Shown piece after piece: positions 8,252 through 16,900 of a stretch of 64,000 bases of DNA (position 1 is the first letter of the stretch; every line of letters starts with the position of its first letter). The notes under the pieces were generated by a model, which was not told the origin of the DNA, did no database searches, and saw only the letters and a list, made by a program, of their open reading frames with translations. The stretch spans positions 62,001 to 126,000 of the forward strand of contig NZ_JADCNH010000001.1 of the NCBI RefSeq assembly GCF_018904615.1, written 5' to 3'. Both the position numbers and the translations under genes were made by a program. The stretch is from Verticiella alkaliphila (GTDB taxonomy: Bacteria > Pseudomonadota > Gammaproteobacteria > Burkholderiales > Burkholderiaceae_B).

Positions 8252-8403
8252 CACCCTACGAAATATGCAACGCTTTGCAAGGCAACGCATCCACGGGGCC
8301 GCGAATTGCGTAACTGTCGAGGTGGGGAGCAACGCCGTGTTCGGTGGGCTCGTCGCGTATTACGCATTCCCCCCTTGTGTATGACTTTAGAGAGGATGTC
8401 GCC

Positions 8404-9195
8404 ATGAAGAAAACTGCCATGCTGATTGCCAGCGCTGCCGCTTTGGTTTCCGGGATCTCGGCCGCAAGTGCCGCCGAGCTCTGGGCCCTGACCGCCGACA
8501 ACCAGTTGGTGAAGTTTGATACCGACGCCAAGAAGACCACCGGCACCTGGAAGGTCAAGGGTACCGACACGACTCTGCGCGGCATGGACATCCGTCCCGC
8601 CAACGGCCAGCTCTATGCGCTGGGCGAGGACAACGTCCTCTATACGATCGATCCCGCCACGGCGACGGCCAAGCCGGGCGCCAAGCTGAGCGAGGCGCTG
8701 CCGGGTACGGGCTGGGCGCTGGCAAGCTTCAACCCGGTCGCGGATCGCTTCCGCCTGATCGCGGCTGACGGCACGAACTTCCGCGTGAACGTGGAATCCG
8801 GTGAAGTCGTGAAGGACAAGACGCTGTCGTACGCCCCGGACAGCGAGTGGAAGGACAAGACCCCCAAGGTGGTGGCGGGCGCCTACACGAACTCGTACGC
8901 CGGCACGAAGGCCACGCAGCTGCTGAACGTGGACGCCAACAGCGGCGCCCTGCTCCTGCAGGATCCCCCCAATGACGGCATCCTGAAGACGCGCGGCAAG
9001 ATCAAGGATGGCATCACGAGCGCCGCCTTCGACATCTGGTCCGATGGCAAGGGCGGCAACACGGCCTTCCTGCTGACCGGCGGCGAACTCCACACGGTGG
9101 ATCTGGAAACCGGCAAACCCACCTCGGTCGGCAAGATCGAAGGCATGCCGTCCAACGTGATCGACATCGCCGTGCCGCGCATGAAGGCCCAGTAA
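8404..9195 (+). CDS. secreted DUF4394 protein
   Basis: 263 residues starting with a typical signal peptide (KKTAMLIASAAALVSG, cleavage after ASA). The mature part reads as repeated beta-propeller-like blades, with stretches such as RGMDIRPANGQLYALG, FRLIAADGTNFRVN and FLLTGGELHTVDLETGKP. It matches the DUF4394 pattern of periplasmic/secreted proteins whose function I do not know. GAGGATG precedes the ATG. The gene stands alone: tRNA-Val lies upstream on the other strand and a strong palindromic terminator follows. Confidence 0.8.
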   Translation: MKKTAMLIASAAALVSGISAASAAELWALTADNQLVKFDTDAKKTTGTWKVKGTDTTLRGMDIRPANGQLYALGEDNVLYTIDPATATAKPGAKLSEALPGTGWALASFNPVADRFRLIAADGTNFRVNVESGEVVKDKTLSYAPDSEWKDKTPKVVAGAYTNSYAGTKATQLLNVDANSGALLLQDPPNDGILKTRGKIKDGITSAAFDIWSDGKGGNTAFLLTGGELHTVDLETGKPTSVGKIEGMPSNVIDIAVPRMKAQ

Positions 9196-9225
9196 GCCTC
9201 TACATCCCGACGGATCCGGCGATCC

Positions 9226-9259
9226 ATGACAACGAGGCCCCGCGGGGCCTCGTTGTCAT
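9226..9259. terminator. perfect 34-base palindromic terminator
   Basis: ATGACAACGAGGCCCC and its exact reverse complement flank a 2-base centre. It lies between the convergent DUF4394 gene and DUF1488-like gene and can end both transcripts. Confidence 0.75.
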
Positions 9260-9288
9260 TTCTACCGGCAAGACCGCACGCAGCGTGC

Positions 9289-9585
9289 CTAGGAGGATGT
9301 CGTCGTGTCGTCGTTCTCGCCCGCGAAATCACCCGTGCCGAGCGTAATCACGTCATTGACGGGGGTATTCGCGCTTTGCGCGGCAGCGGCAAGGATTTCT
9401 GTCTTGCCGCGACGGAACGCTTCGAGAAGATCCTCGTCGCGCCGGCTCGCTGCACCGAAATGTTCGACCAGCACGTCGGCGGACACCTCGAACGTCTGAT
9501 TCAGTCTGCCCCCCATCAGCGCCGTGAACTGCACGACGCCATTGATGACGACGGGTGGCTTCTGTTTGACGATTTCCGTGCTCAT
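9289..9585 (-). CDS. DUF1488-like small protein
   Basis: 98 residues. The middle (VVQFTALMGGRLNQTFEVSA, then LVEHFGA and LLEAFRRGKTEI) resembles the DUF1488 fold, in which a short beta-sheet is followed by a helix containing an HFGA motif. The N-terminus and a Ser/Thr/Asp-rich tail (ENDDTTTSS) are extra. The ATG at 9585 is chosen for a good ribosome site (GGAGG) 5-6 bases upstream; the frame is open further upstream without homology. Function unknown; likely cytoplasmic. Confidence 0.65.
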   Translation of the reverse strand: MSTEIVKQKPPVVINGVVQFTALMGGRLNQTFEVSADVLVEHFGAASRRDEDLLEAFRRGKTEILAAAAQSANTPVNDVITLGTGDFAGENDDTTTSS

Positions 9586-9674
9586 GCATCCTCCAAGATT
9601 GACGCGCCACGGGGGCGCGGAAGGCCCGGGGGCCATGCTGCCGGGCACAGCATGCGGTATTCCTGCGCCCGCCG

Positions 9675-10577
9675 CTAGCGGGCGAGCGCCGTCTGGATCA
9701 GGGGTGCGAGCGCCTCGCGCGCCGTCTCGGGCAGCGCCCGGGCGCGCATGGCGTCGCGCTGGATGGACACGAGCACCGTATCGGACGCCGCCACACAGGC
9801 ATCGCGCGCAAAAAGCGCACATTGCACGGTAAACGAGGCCGTCCCCAGCCGCGAGATGCGTACGCCCGCGTGCCACTGGCGCGGCGGGCGCGGCAGGCTG
9901 AACACCGTCATCTCGACGCGGCCCACGACAAGCCCCATGCCTTCGGCCTGCAAGGCACGCGACAGGTCAGGCACGCCATCGCGCACGCCAAGAATACGGG
10001 CCGTCTCCATGTAGCGGGACAGCGCCACTTCGCCGGCGTGGCCATCCGCATCCATGTCGGCGAACCGCGACTGCAGGGACACACTCCAGGCAAAATCGCC
10101 GATCTCGGGCCGCGGCGCCATCGGGGTCGGCGATCCCGATCCCGCCAACGGCTGGCTCGCTGCCTGCAAGCTGTGCCGGATGGCGTCGGGCAACGCGATG
10201 GGCATACCATCGCACCACGCGGACAGCCGCGCATGCTGAGTGCCGAAGCACGTGCCGTGCTGGAAGAGGCCTGACGCCATGTCCCAGCCTTCCGAATCCA
10301 CGCGAAGGCAGCGCACGCCGGCATCCACGGCGTCCGGGTAGTGCCCCTCCCCCAGGAAATCGGTGGCAAGCCAGCGGGGCCGCAGCCGCACGCCATCGGC
10401 ACGCCAGGCATCTGGGGCCAGGGTGCGCATCAGCCAGCGCATGCGCGCTTCCAGATGCATCACGCCCACGGCCACGTTGTTCAGATGGCGCATCACGTCC
10501 ACATCCGCGTAGCGCGGCGGGATGCTGGTGAGCTCGCCGTAGGTCTGCGCCGTGCGGCGCCAGGACTCTTCCCGCAT
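9675..10577 (-). CDS. acyl-CoA thioesterase-like protein with two hotdog domains
   Basis: 300 residues made of two hotdog folds. The first (residues about 10-140) starts SIPPRYADVDVMRHLNN, with the Asp and HLNN that mark YbgC/4-hydroxybenzoyl-CoA thioesterases. The second (about 165-290) has SRFADMDADGHAGEVALSRY, in which the N after H-x is lost. Such proteins hydrolyse acyl-CoA or acyl-ACP thioesters. The start was placed at the ATG with GGAGAAG upstream (10577), although the frame continues back. Divergent from the SRAP gene. Substrate not readable. Confidence 0.8.
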   Translation of the reverse strand: MREESWRRTAQTYGELTSIPPRYADVDVMRHLNNVAVGVMHLEARMRWLMRTLAPDAWRADGVRLRPRWLATDFLGEGHYPDAVDAGVRCLRVDSEGWDMASGLFQHGTCFGTQHARLSAWCDGMPIALPDAIRHSLQAASQPLAGSGSPTPMAPRPEIGDFAWSVSLQSRFADMDADGHAGEVALSRYMETARILGVRDGVPDLSRALQAEGMGLVVGRVEMTVFSLPRPPRQWHAGVRISRLGTASFTVQCALFARDACVAASDTVLVSIQRDAMRARALPETAREALAPLIQTALAR

Positions 10578-10734
10578 CGTCTTCTCCGAATCGTCGCGTT
10601 GCGCTCGTGACCGATCACGGGCAACGGCTTTGGTCTGTCTCGCATGATACGGGATCGGCGCGCGGCGCCTGGCCGCGGCATGGCGGTTGCTTGGTACGGC
10701 GGGCGGCCGACGCCCACCCGACAGGAGGACGACC

Positions 10735-11424
10735 ATGTGTGTTCGCATCACCCAATACGCCCCCGGCGCTCGTTATGCAGGCGCCCTGGGATGGCCCACC
10801 GACGCGCCGGACACCTGTCTGGAGCCAGTCGTGCCGGGCTACAATCTCGCGCCTGGCGCACTGGTGCGCATTGCCCATCGCTTGCCCGACGGGACCCCGC
10901 GCATGCAACGCATGCGCTGGGGGCACTCGACCGGGAAACGTCGCAAACCCGTGGTCGATGCCCGCGTCGAGAACGCGCTGACCGAACCGGCCTTCGAGCG
11001 GCTGTGGCAAGCTGGCCGTTGCGTCGTTCCCATCGATAGCTGGTACGAGTGGCAAGGCGAGAAGGACCGCGAGCTGCCGTTCCGGATCCACCTGCCGGAT
11101 GATGCGCCCATGTTCATCGCAGCCATCGCGGACCTGGCCGACGATGGTGCCCCTGCCGCTGAGGGTGGTGTGATCTTCATCACCGCGCAGGCGGGCAACG
11201 GCCTGCTCACCGCGCGCGATCATCGCCCCGTCATCCTCGCTGCCGAGGATGCCGATGTGTGGATGCATCCGTCGACCACCGCCGAACAGGCGCGGTTGAT
11301 CGCGATGGAGTTGCTGTTGCCGCCCCCGGCCTTTCAATGGCATCCGGTGACGGGTGACATCAAGGATCCTGCCTTCGACGACGCACGTGCGCTGGAACCT
11401 ATGGAGGAAGACGCGGCCAGCTGA
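10735..11424 (+). CDS. SRAP-domain protein (YedK/HMCES-like), divergent active site
   Basis: 229 residues of the SRAP family, which shields abasic sites in single-stranded DNA by a covalent bond to Cys2. Cys2 follows the initiator Met, and the family landmarks GYNLAPG (35-41), WYEW with Glu105, and FQWHPVTGDI near the C-terminus are present. Two other active-site positions deviate from the form I know from E. coli YedK: the Asn of INAR is Asp75 (VDARVE), and the His of IHDR is Arg161 (ARDHRP), with a His two positions later. The ATG at 10735 is fixed by the need for Cys2 and by GGAGGA upstream. It may be an altered or partly inactive paralogue. Confidence 0.88.
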   Translation: MCVRITQYAPGARYAGALGWPTDAPDTCLEPVVPGYNLAPGALVRIAHRLPDGTPRMQRMRWGHSTGKRRKPVVDARVENALTEPAFERLWQAGRCVVPIDSWYEWQGEKDRELPFRIHLPDDAPMFIAAIADLADDGAPAAEGGVIFITAQAGNGLLTARDHRPVILAAEDADVWMHPSTTAEQARLIAMELLLPPPAFQWHPVTGDIKDPAFDDARALEPMEEDAAS

Positions 11425-11530
11425 GCCGCGAGCAGGCCGCAACTTGTCGTGACGCGGATGACGACGTCACGGCACACACGTGGACCGGCGCTATCATGCA
11501 GGACCTCCTCCCCGGAACCTGTGTGCGCCC

Positions 11531-13210
11531 ATGCGCCTGGACCTTCTCGCAACCATCGTCGGCCCGGCCACCCGTCTACCCTGCGGTATCTTTCTCTGCA
11601 CGGCACACGGAGAACTGCTCGCGGCCAATCCGCGTTTTCTCGCTTGGCTTGGCGTTTCAACAGAAGATGCAGGGGCTGATACGCTCGTCGAGTGCACCCT
11701 TCCTGCACGGTGGGAACCCGGCGACAGCCGCACGCACCGACGTCAGACGTGGCTGCGGACGTTGCGCGACGACCAGGCGTTCAGCGGCGAATCGCACTAC
11801 CGGCGACCAGACGGCAGCCTCATCACCCTGCATCAAAGCGTCGCGCCGGTGGGCGACGACAGTGGGCACTTCATCGGCGTCGCGCTGGATGCCTTCGCCG
11901 CGCCCGCGACGAACGAGAATGTCTGGTATGCGGCCCACCATGACGCCGCCACAGGCCTGCCCAATCAACAACTCTTGGAAGAACGCCTGGACCTGCGCCT
12001 GGCCGCCTTGCGCGCGCACCGCGGCACGCTCACGGCCTACGTCATCCACGTTCGTGACAGCGGGCGTCTGCGTCGTTCAGGCGGGGTGCCGGCCTGGGCG
12101 GCCGGGCTCCAGATCACCGCTGCGCGCCTGCGGCAGGTCGCCGGCACGCACGGCATGGCTGCGCGCCTGGGTGGTGGCGAATTCTTCCTGGCCCTGACCG
12201 GCGACGATCCTGCGGAGCCGGCGGCGTTGCTGACCGGACTGGGCGAGCCCATTCGTGTCGGCGATCAGGTCATCCGCCCGGAAGTCTGTATCGGCGTCTA
12301 TCGACATGCCGCGCTCGACGATACGGCGGGCACCGACGTCGTGCACCGCGCAAGCATTGCCGCCGCGGATGCCCTGGCGGCTGGCGGCAGCGGCGTGCGC
12401 ACCTATTCGCGGCGTCTGCAGGAGGCGCTGAGCGAGCGGTGGGAGCTCACCCGCGATCTGGCCCGCGCCGTCAGTGCGGGCCAATTGCACCTCGTTTTCC
12501 AGCCCGAGATCGATCTGCAAAGTGGTCGCATCGTCGCGGTCGAAACCCTGGTGCGCTGGCGCTGTCCGCGCCGAGGTCCGGTGAGCCCCGCAGTGTTCAT
12601 TCCACTGGCAGAGGAAGCCGGGCTCATCGACGCGTTGGGCAGCTGGGTGCTGGATGCCGCCTGCCGCTTCGCGCGTCAGATGGACGTGCGCTACCGGGAC
12701 GCTCCGCGCGTGGCCGTCAACGTGTCACCGCTACAACTGCGCTCGGGCGATTTCGCAGCGGAGGTCGCGGACGTCCTGGCACGCACCGGCCTCGATCCCG
12801 CCCAGCTGGAGCTCGAGATCACCGAAGGGGTGCTGGTGGACGACAGCGTCGATGCCGGCGCGATCTTCGAGCGGCTCATCGGCTTGGGCACGAGTCTGGC
12901 CATCGACGATTTCGGCACCGGCTATTCGTCCCTGTCCTATCTCGCGCGCTTTCCGGTGGCCCGGCTCAAGATCGATCGCGCCTTCGTGAAGGATCTGCCG
13001 GACGACACCCGCGCACTCGCCATCGTGCGCGCCATCCTCGGCCTCGCCCACGGCCTGGGCATGCACGTCACCGCCGAGGGCATCGAGACGGACGAGCAGG
13101 CGCAGTTACTGCGCGAGCTGGGCTGCGAACTCGGCCAGGGTTTCGGGCTCATGAAGCCTCTGGCACCGGAGGGCATTCGCGCCCTGCTCACGCCACGCTA
13201 CGGAGCGTGA
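11531..13210 (+). CDS. PAS-GGDEF-EAL cyclic-di-GMP protein
   Basis: 559 residues, no transmembrane segment. A PAS-like sensor spans about 15-125. A degenerate GGDEF domain spans about 130-290: its signature is LGGGEFF instead of GG(D/E)EF, so cyclase activity is doubtful. The EAL domain (about 300-550) keeps the catalytic set: E in ETLVRW (T replaces A of EAL), N in VNVSPLQL, LELEITE, DDFGTGYSS, KIDRAFVK and AEGIET. It is therefore probably a phosphodiesterase that hydrolyses c-di-GMP, with the GGGEF part possibly a GTP sensor (inference). Start ATG at 11531; an earlier GTG is possible. Its stop codon lies in a long hairpin. Confidence 0.88.
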   Translation: MRLDLLATIVGPATRLPCGIFLCTAHGELLAANPRFLAWLGVSTEDAGADTLVECTLPARWEPGDSRTHRRQTWLRTLRDDQAFSGESHYRRPDGSLITLHQSVAPVGDDSGHFIGVALDAFAAPATNENVWYAAHHDAATGLPNQQLLEERLDLRLAALRAHRGTLTAYVIHVRDSGRLRRSGGVPAWAAGLQITAARLRQVAGTHGMAARLGGGEFFLALTGDDPAEPAALLTGLGEPIRVGDQVIRPEVCIGVYRHAALDDTAGTDVVHRASIAAADALAAGGSGVRTYSRRLQEALSERWELTRDLARAVSAGQLHLVFQPEIDLQSGRIVAVETLVRWRCPRRGPVSPAVFIPLAEEAGLIDALGSWVLDAACRFARQMDVRYRDAPRVAVNVSPLQLRSGDFAAEVADVLARTGLDPAQLELEITEGVLVDDSVDAGAIFERLIGLGTSLAIDDFGTGYSSLSYLARFPVARLKIDRAFVKDLPDDTRALAIVRAILGLAHGLGMHVTAEGIETDEQAQLLRELGCELGQGFGLMKPLAPEGIRALLTPRYGA

Positions 13211-13217
13211 GCAGGGC
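13181..13217. terminator. 13-base perfect stem at convergent gene ends
   Basis: GCCCTGCTCACGC and GCGTGAGCAGGGC pair perfectly around an 11-base loop. The stem includes the stop codon of the plus-strand GGDEF-EAL gene and ends 6 bases before the stop of the minus-strand SRPBCC gene. No T-tract, so termination efficiency is uncertain. Confidence 0.5.
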
Positions 13218-13223
13218 GGGCGC

Positions 13224-14258
13224 TCACTGCCCGAGCGCCACCGATGTGCCGAGCGGCGTCTCGGCGCGATCCCGCACCAGCGCCAGCACCACGCGATGGA
13301 AGTCATGCAGGGTGCGATCCGCCCAGAATTTGCCGTAGCCGTTGACACGAGTACTGATGCGGTACGTGGTACGCAGCGTGAGCTGCGTGCGCCCGTCGTC
13401 CAGCGCGAGCAGCTCGTAGCGGCCATTCTCGACGTTGAAGTACCGGTCGCCGATCACGACGTGGGTGTCGAGCCGACGCAGTGCCTCACGCGCCGGCGAC
13501 ACGTCCACATCGTAGGCCAGCAGCTTGCCGGGCTGCCAGCTCGTGATGCGTTCGCGAAAGTGCACGCCGTCGTCCCAGTACAGATCCCGCACGGCCCCCA
13601 CCCCGCTGCCCGTCATCAGGGCCGCGCGCGGTTTGGGCAGGCCGATCGCGTGAGAGAAGCTGCGCTCGAGCTCCTCGTCGCGGATGTCCGGCACCTGAAG
13701 AAGCGTGCGCCAGACGTCATCGGCCGAGGCCGCCACCACGATGCGATCCGAAATCGTCACGATCTCCTGCTTGACCGGGACCAGGGAAGGCTCGAGCGGG
13801 CCGAGTAACAGCGGGAGCATCACGACCGAGGCCAGCGTGGTGCCTCGCGCGCGCCGGCTGCGCCAGCGCGTGAGGATGAAGCCGGCGGTGACCCCACCCG
13901 CGCTGGCCAGGGCCATGGCCGGCGGCGCAAGCATGATGAGGCAGATCACGGTCTCGATTGCGATGGCGGCCAGCACCACGTACAGAATCATCACCGTCGC
14001 CCAGGGCGCCAGGATCCGGTAGCTCACGGTGGCCTGCTGAGACGGCGTGCTCAGGCACAGCGTGGCAGCGCCCATGAAGAAGGGCATGCCGAAGATGCCC
14101 ATGCCGGACACGAATTCGTGTGCGAGCGGCGTGAGACCGGCGAACACCGCGTAGAGCAGCAACGCCACGCCCACGCCGAGCGGCACGCCCGCCGCCATCG
14201 CACCGAACGTGCGTGCGCCGGGACGCCGCCACCATGCCTGCCGCTCGACTCCTGTCAT
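13224..14258 (-). CDS. membrane protein with C-terminal SRPBCC domain
   Basis: 344 residues. The first half (residues about 20-165) contains four or five hydrophobic segments typical of an inner-membrane protein (for example VGVALLLYAVFAGL and ILYVVLAAIAIETVI). The second half (about 175-335) reads as an SRPBCC/polyketide-cyclase-like ligand-binding fold: ISDRIVVAASADDVWRTLLQ, and later THVVIGDRYFNVENGRYELL. Function unknown; a lipid- or quinone-binding role at the membrane is only a guess. It is the last gene of a minus-strand run and converges on the GGDEF-EAL gene. Confidence 0.7.
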   Translation of the reverse strand: MTGVERQAWWRRPGARTFGAMAAGVPLGVGVALLLYAVFAGLTPLAHEFVSGMGIFGMPFFMGAATLCLSTPSQQATVSYRILAPWATVMILYVVLAAIAIETVICLIMLAPPAMALASAGGVTAGFILTRWRSRRARGTTLASVVMLPLLLGPLEPSLVPVKQEIVTISDRIVVAASADDVWRTLLQVPDIRDEELERSFSHAIGLPKPRAALMTGSGVGAVRDLYWDDGVHFRERITSWQPGKLLAYDVDVSPAREALRRLDTHVVIGDRYFNVENGRYELLALDDGRTQLTLRTTYRISTRVNGYGKFWADRTLHDFHRVVLALVRDRAETPLGTSVALGQ

Positions 14259-14370
14259 CGCTCCTGCACCTCATGCCGCCATCACGGCGCGAGCCATGAT
14301 GATAGCGCTGCTGCGGGCATACCCCGTGGCGCTACCGTGCCACGACCGCGGCAGCGCTGGCAGCGAGGCT

Positions 14371-15369
14371 TTACTCGATGCTGACCTTCGCGCGTTCCAC
14401 GATCGAGGCCCAGCCCTTGGCGTCCCGGGTCATGACGTCATTCATCTGCCCTGGCGTGGTGCCCCCTGCGCGCAGGCTCAGGGCCTTGAGCTTCTCGGCG
14501 AACTCGGGCGTCTTGATGATCTTGTTGATCTCGGCCGAGAGTTTCTCGACGATGGGCTGCGGCGTGCCCTTGGGCACGAAAGTGGCGAACCAGCCATTGG
14601 CGTCGAAGCCTTCGTAGCCGAGCTCCTTGAGCGTGGGGGCATCGGGCGCCACCGACACACGGCTGCCACCGGTGACGGCCAGCACGCGCACCTTGCCGGA
14701 ATTCAGGTGCGGGCTCGCGGAGGTCACGTCGACGAAAGCCGCATCGAGCTGCCCGCCCATGAGATCGACGACTTCGGGCGCGGCGCCCTTATACGGCACG
14801 TGGATGGCCTGGATGCCCCCCAGCAGCTTGAGCAGCTCCACGTGCAGGTGCGACGAGGTGCCTGTGCCATACGAGCCGATCGACAGACGTCCCGGCTCAG
14901 CCTTGGCCTTGGCCATGAGCTGCTCGACGCTCTGGATCGGCGAGCTCGCCGGCACCATCAGCAGGTCAGACGAATAGGCCAGCACCGACACGGGCTGGAA
15001 ATCCTTGAAGACGTCGTACGGCAGATTCTTGTAGAGCGGGATCTGCTGGATGAGCGACGTGATGCTGACCATGACGGTGTAGCCGTCCGGCGCTGCCCGC
15101 GCGACCTGCCCCGCCCCGATCTGTCCCGAGGCACCCGCCACGTTGTCGACGATGACGTTCTGGCCCCAGGCATCCTGCAGGCCCTTGCCCACCAGGCGCG
15201 CCATGGTGTCCGTGCCGCCGCCTGCCGGGAACGGCACGACGATGCGGATGGGCTTGTCAGGATAGTTGCCGGCATCGGCCGCCACGGCCGGCATGGCGAA
15301 TGTACTGACAATACCAAACGCGGCGCAGGCGCCCAGGGCACGCAGGCTCAGGTTGAAACGGGTGTACAT
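14371..15369 (-). CDS. Bug-type periplasmic carboxylate-binding receptor
   Basis: 332 residues with a signal peptide (residues 1-30, hydrophobic core ending AMPAVAA) and the family signatures YPDKPIRIVVPFPAGGGTD, DNVAGASGQIG, AAPDGYTVMV and HVPYKGAAP. Start ATG at 15369 with GGAGACAG upstream; the frame is open further back without homology. It lies downstream of MmgE/PrpD and acyl-CoA dehydrogenase genes on the same strand, so it probably captures the acid that the cluster degrades. No TctAB permease genes in view. A long inverted repeat (14304-14358) follows the gene. Confidence 0.92.
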   Translation of the reverse strand: MYTRFNLSLRALGACAAFGIVSTFAMPAVAADAGNYPDKPIRIVVPFPAGGGTDTMARLVGKGLQDAWGQNVIVDNVAGASGQIGAGQVARAAPDGYTVMVSITSLIQQIPLYKNLPYDVFKDFQPVSVLAYSSDLLMVPASSPIQSVEQLMAKAKAEPGRLSIGSYGTGTSSHLHVELLKLLGGIQAIHVPYKGAAPEVVDLMGGQLDAAFVDVTSASPHLNSGKVRVLAVTGGSRVSVAPDAPTLKELGYEGFDANGWFATFVPKGTPQPIVEKLSAEINKIIKTPEFAEKLKALSLRAGGTTPGQMNDVMTRDAKGWASIVERAKVSIE

Positions 15370-15498
15370 GCTGTCTCCTTCCTCCAGGCTGCGCCGGCGG
15401 ATGCCGGCGCTTCGCAAGGCGGGGCCGCCAATCGTGTGTCGGCGTACCGGCGCAATGCGCAAATTGGTGCTTCCCCGCCTCAAGGACGGGCGGGCGTG

Positions 15499-16884
15499 TC
15501 AGACCCGGACGTGGCGCCGGCGTTCGCCGCCCAGCCACTGATTCACGTGGGGCTCTCGTTCCAGGTGCCAGGCGCGCGCGAAGACCGCGCGCATCTCGTC
15601 TTCCGACGCGCTGTCGCTGTAGCGCGCCAGCGCGATCGCCTTGGCCTCGATCTCCTCACGGCTGAGGGTGTTGTCCGGGTCGCCCTTGGGCACGTCCACG
15701 CGCGCCTCGAGCGTGCGGCCGTCGCGCGTGCGTACGGTGACCCGCCCGATCCACTGGCGGGGATAGGCCGCATCGATCTCGGCATCGAGCACCATGACCA
15801 CGCGCTCGCGGAAATCCGAGACGCGGGCATCCGTCAGACCGTGCGCATCGAACTCGGTGAGGCCAGCGTGACCATGCACAGCGACCAGGCCGAGCACGGT
15901 GCCCATGGAGAACTTGGCTTGATGGACCGTCTGTGGCGACACCACCGGGCCCAGCACGTCGATGGCGCCTTGGTGCACGTGGGCCGTCACGGCCTCGACG
16001 TCGGCCGCCGCCAGGCTCTCACGGGCCATCAACACCTTCAACGCGTCGGCAGCGGGGTGCGTATGGCGGCACGAAGCGAAGTACTTGAAGGACGTCTCGG
16101 CTGTGGCCCAGCGCGTGCCCAGGCCGTCGGTGAGACGGCTCGGATCCGCGTCTGTGGACATGCCGGCCGCCAGGCCTTGCGGGCCGCACAGGATGTCGCG
16201 CGCACCCGTGAAGCCGTCGCGTGCGAGCCAGGCCGCCATCATGCCGTCGGACGCAGCCTTGGCCGTGTGCAGCTGCTTGGAATCGGCGGCGTCGCGCAGG
16301 AATTCCCACAGACCGGCGGCCTGCGTCCCCGCCGAGCCCAGCGCCTGGGCCATGCGCTCGGCATCGAACTTCCAGAGCTTGCCGATCGCCACGGCCACGG
16401 CAAGCGTGCCCACGGTCGCTGTCGTGTGGAAGATCTTGTAGTGGGAACGACCCAGGAATTCGCCGATCCGGATCCCGGCCTCGTAGCCGGCGATCGAGGC
16501 CGTGAGCACAGCCGCCCCGTCATGGCCCTCGGCCTGCGCCACGGCCAGCACCGCCGGGAAGATCACGGCCGCAGGGTGAAACACCGAACCGTTGTGCACG
16601 TCGTCCTGCTCGACGACGTGGGACGCCGCAGCGTTCACCATGGCCGCGAAGTACGGCGTCGTGTAGCGGCGGCTGCCGAGGATCTGCGATGGCCCGTGCT
16701 CGGGCCCCTGGGCCAGCGCGAAGCGCTCGATGCTGGCCACCGGCTTGGTTCCCTTGCCGGCCAAAGCCGAGCCGAACCAGTCGACGAACAAGTCCTTGGT
16801 GCGCTCCACGACGGGCGCGGGCACGTCAGACAGCTGGAACTCGGCGAGAAATCGGCACAGGGCCTGGGTGGGGGAATCGCTCAC
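15499..16884 (-). CDS. MmgE/PrpD family protein
   Basis: 461 residues, normal for this family, which includes 2-methylcitrate dehydratase PrpD and cis-aconitate decarboxylase. Typical segments are DWFGSALAGKGTKP, NAAASHVVEQDDVHNGS, GYEAGIRIGEFLG, FHTTATVGT and HTHPAADAL. The GTG at 16884 is chosen for its GGAGACC site and because homology starts there. It sits 16 bases after the acyl-CoA dehydrogenase stop codon on the same strand, hence one operon. Many family members in Burkholderiales clusters of this kind act on unknown small carboxylic acids; the exact reaction cannot be read. Confidence 0.88.
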   Translation of the reverse strand: MSDSPTQALCRFLAEFQLSDVPAPVVERTKDLFVDWFGSALAGKGTKPVASIERFALAQGPEHGPSQILGSRRYTTPYFAAMVNAAASHVVEQDDVHNGSVFHPAAVIFPAVLAVAQAEGHDGAAVLTASIAGYEAGIRIGEFLGRSHYKIFHTTATVGTLAVAVAIGKLWKFDAERMAQALGSAGTQAAGLWEFLRDAADSKQLHTAKAASDGMMAAWLARDGFTGARDILCGPQGLAAGMSTDADPSRLTDGLGTRWATAETSFKYFASCRHTHPAADALKVLMARESLAAADVEAVTAHVHQGAIDVLGPVVSPQTVHQAKFSMGTVLGLVAVHGHAGLTEFDAHGLTDARVSDFRERVVMVLDAEIDAAYPRQWIGRVTVRTRDGRTLEARVDVPKGDPDNTLSREEIEAKAIALARYSDSASEDEMRAVFARAWHLEREPHVNQWLGGERRRHVRV

Positions 16885-16900
16885 GGGGTCTCCAGCCGGA

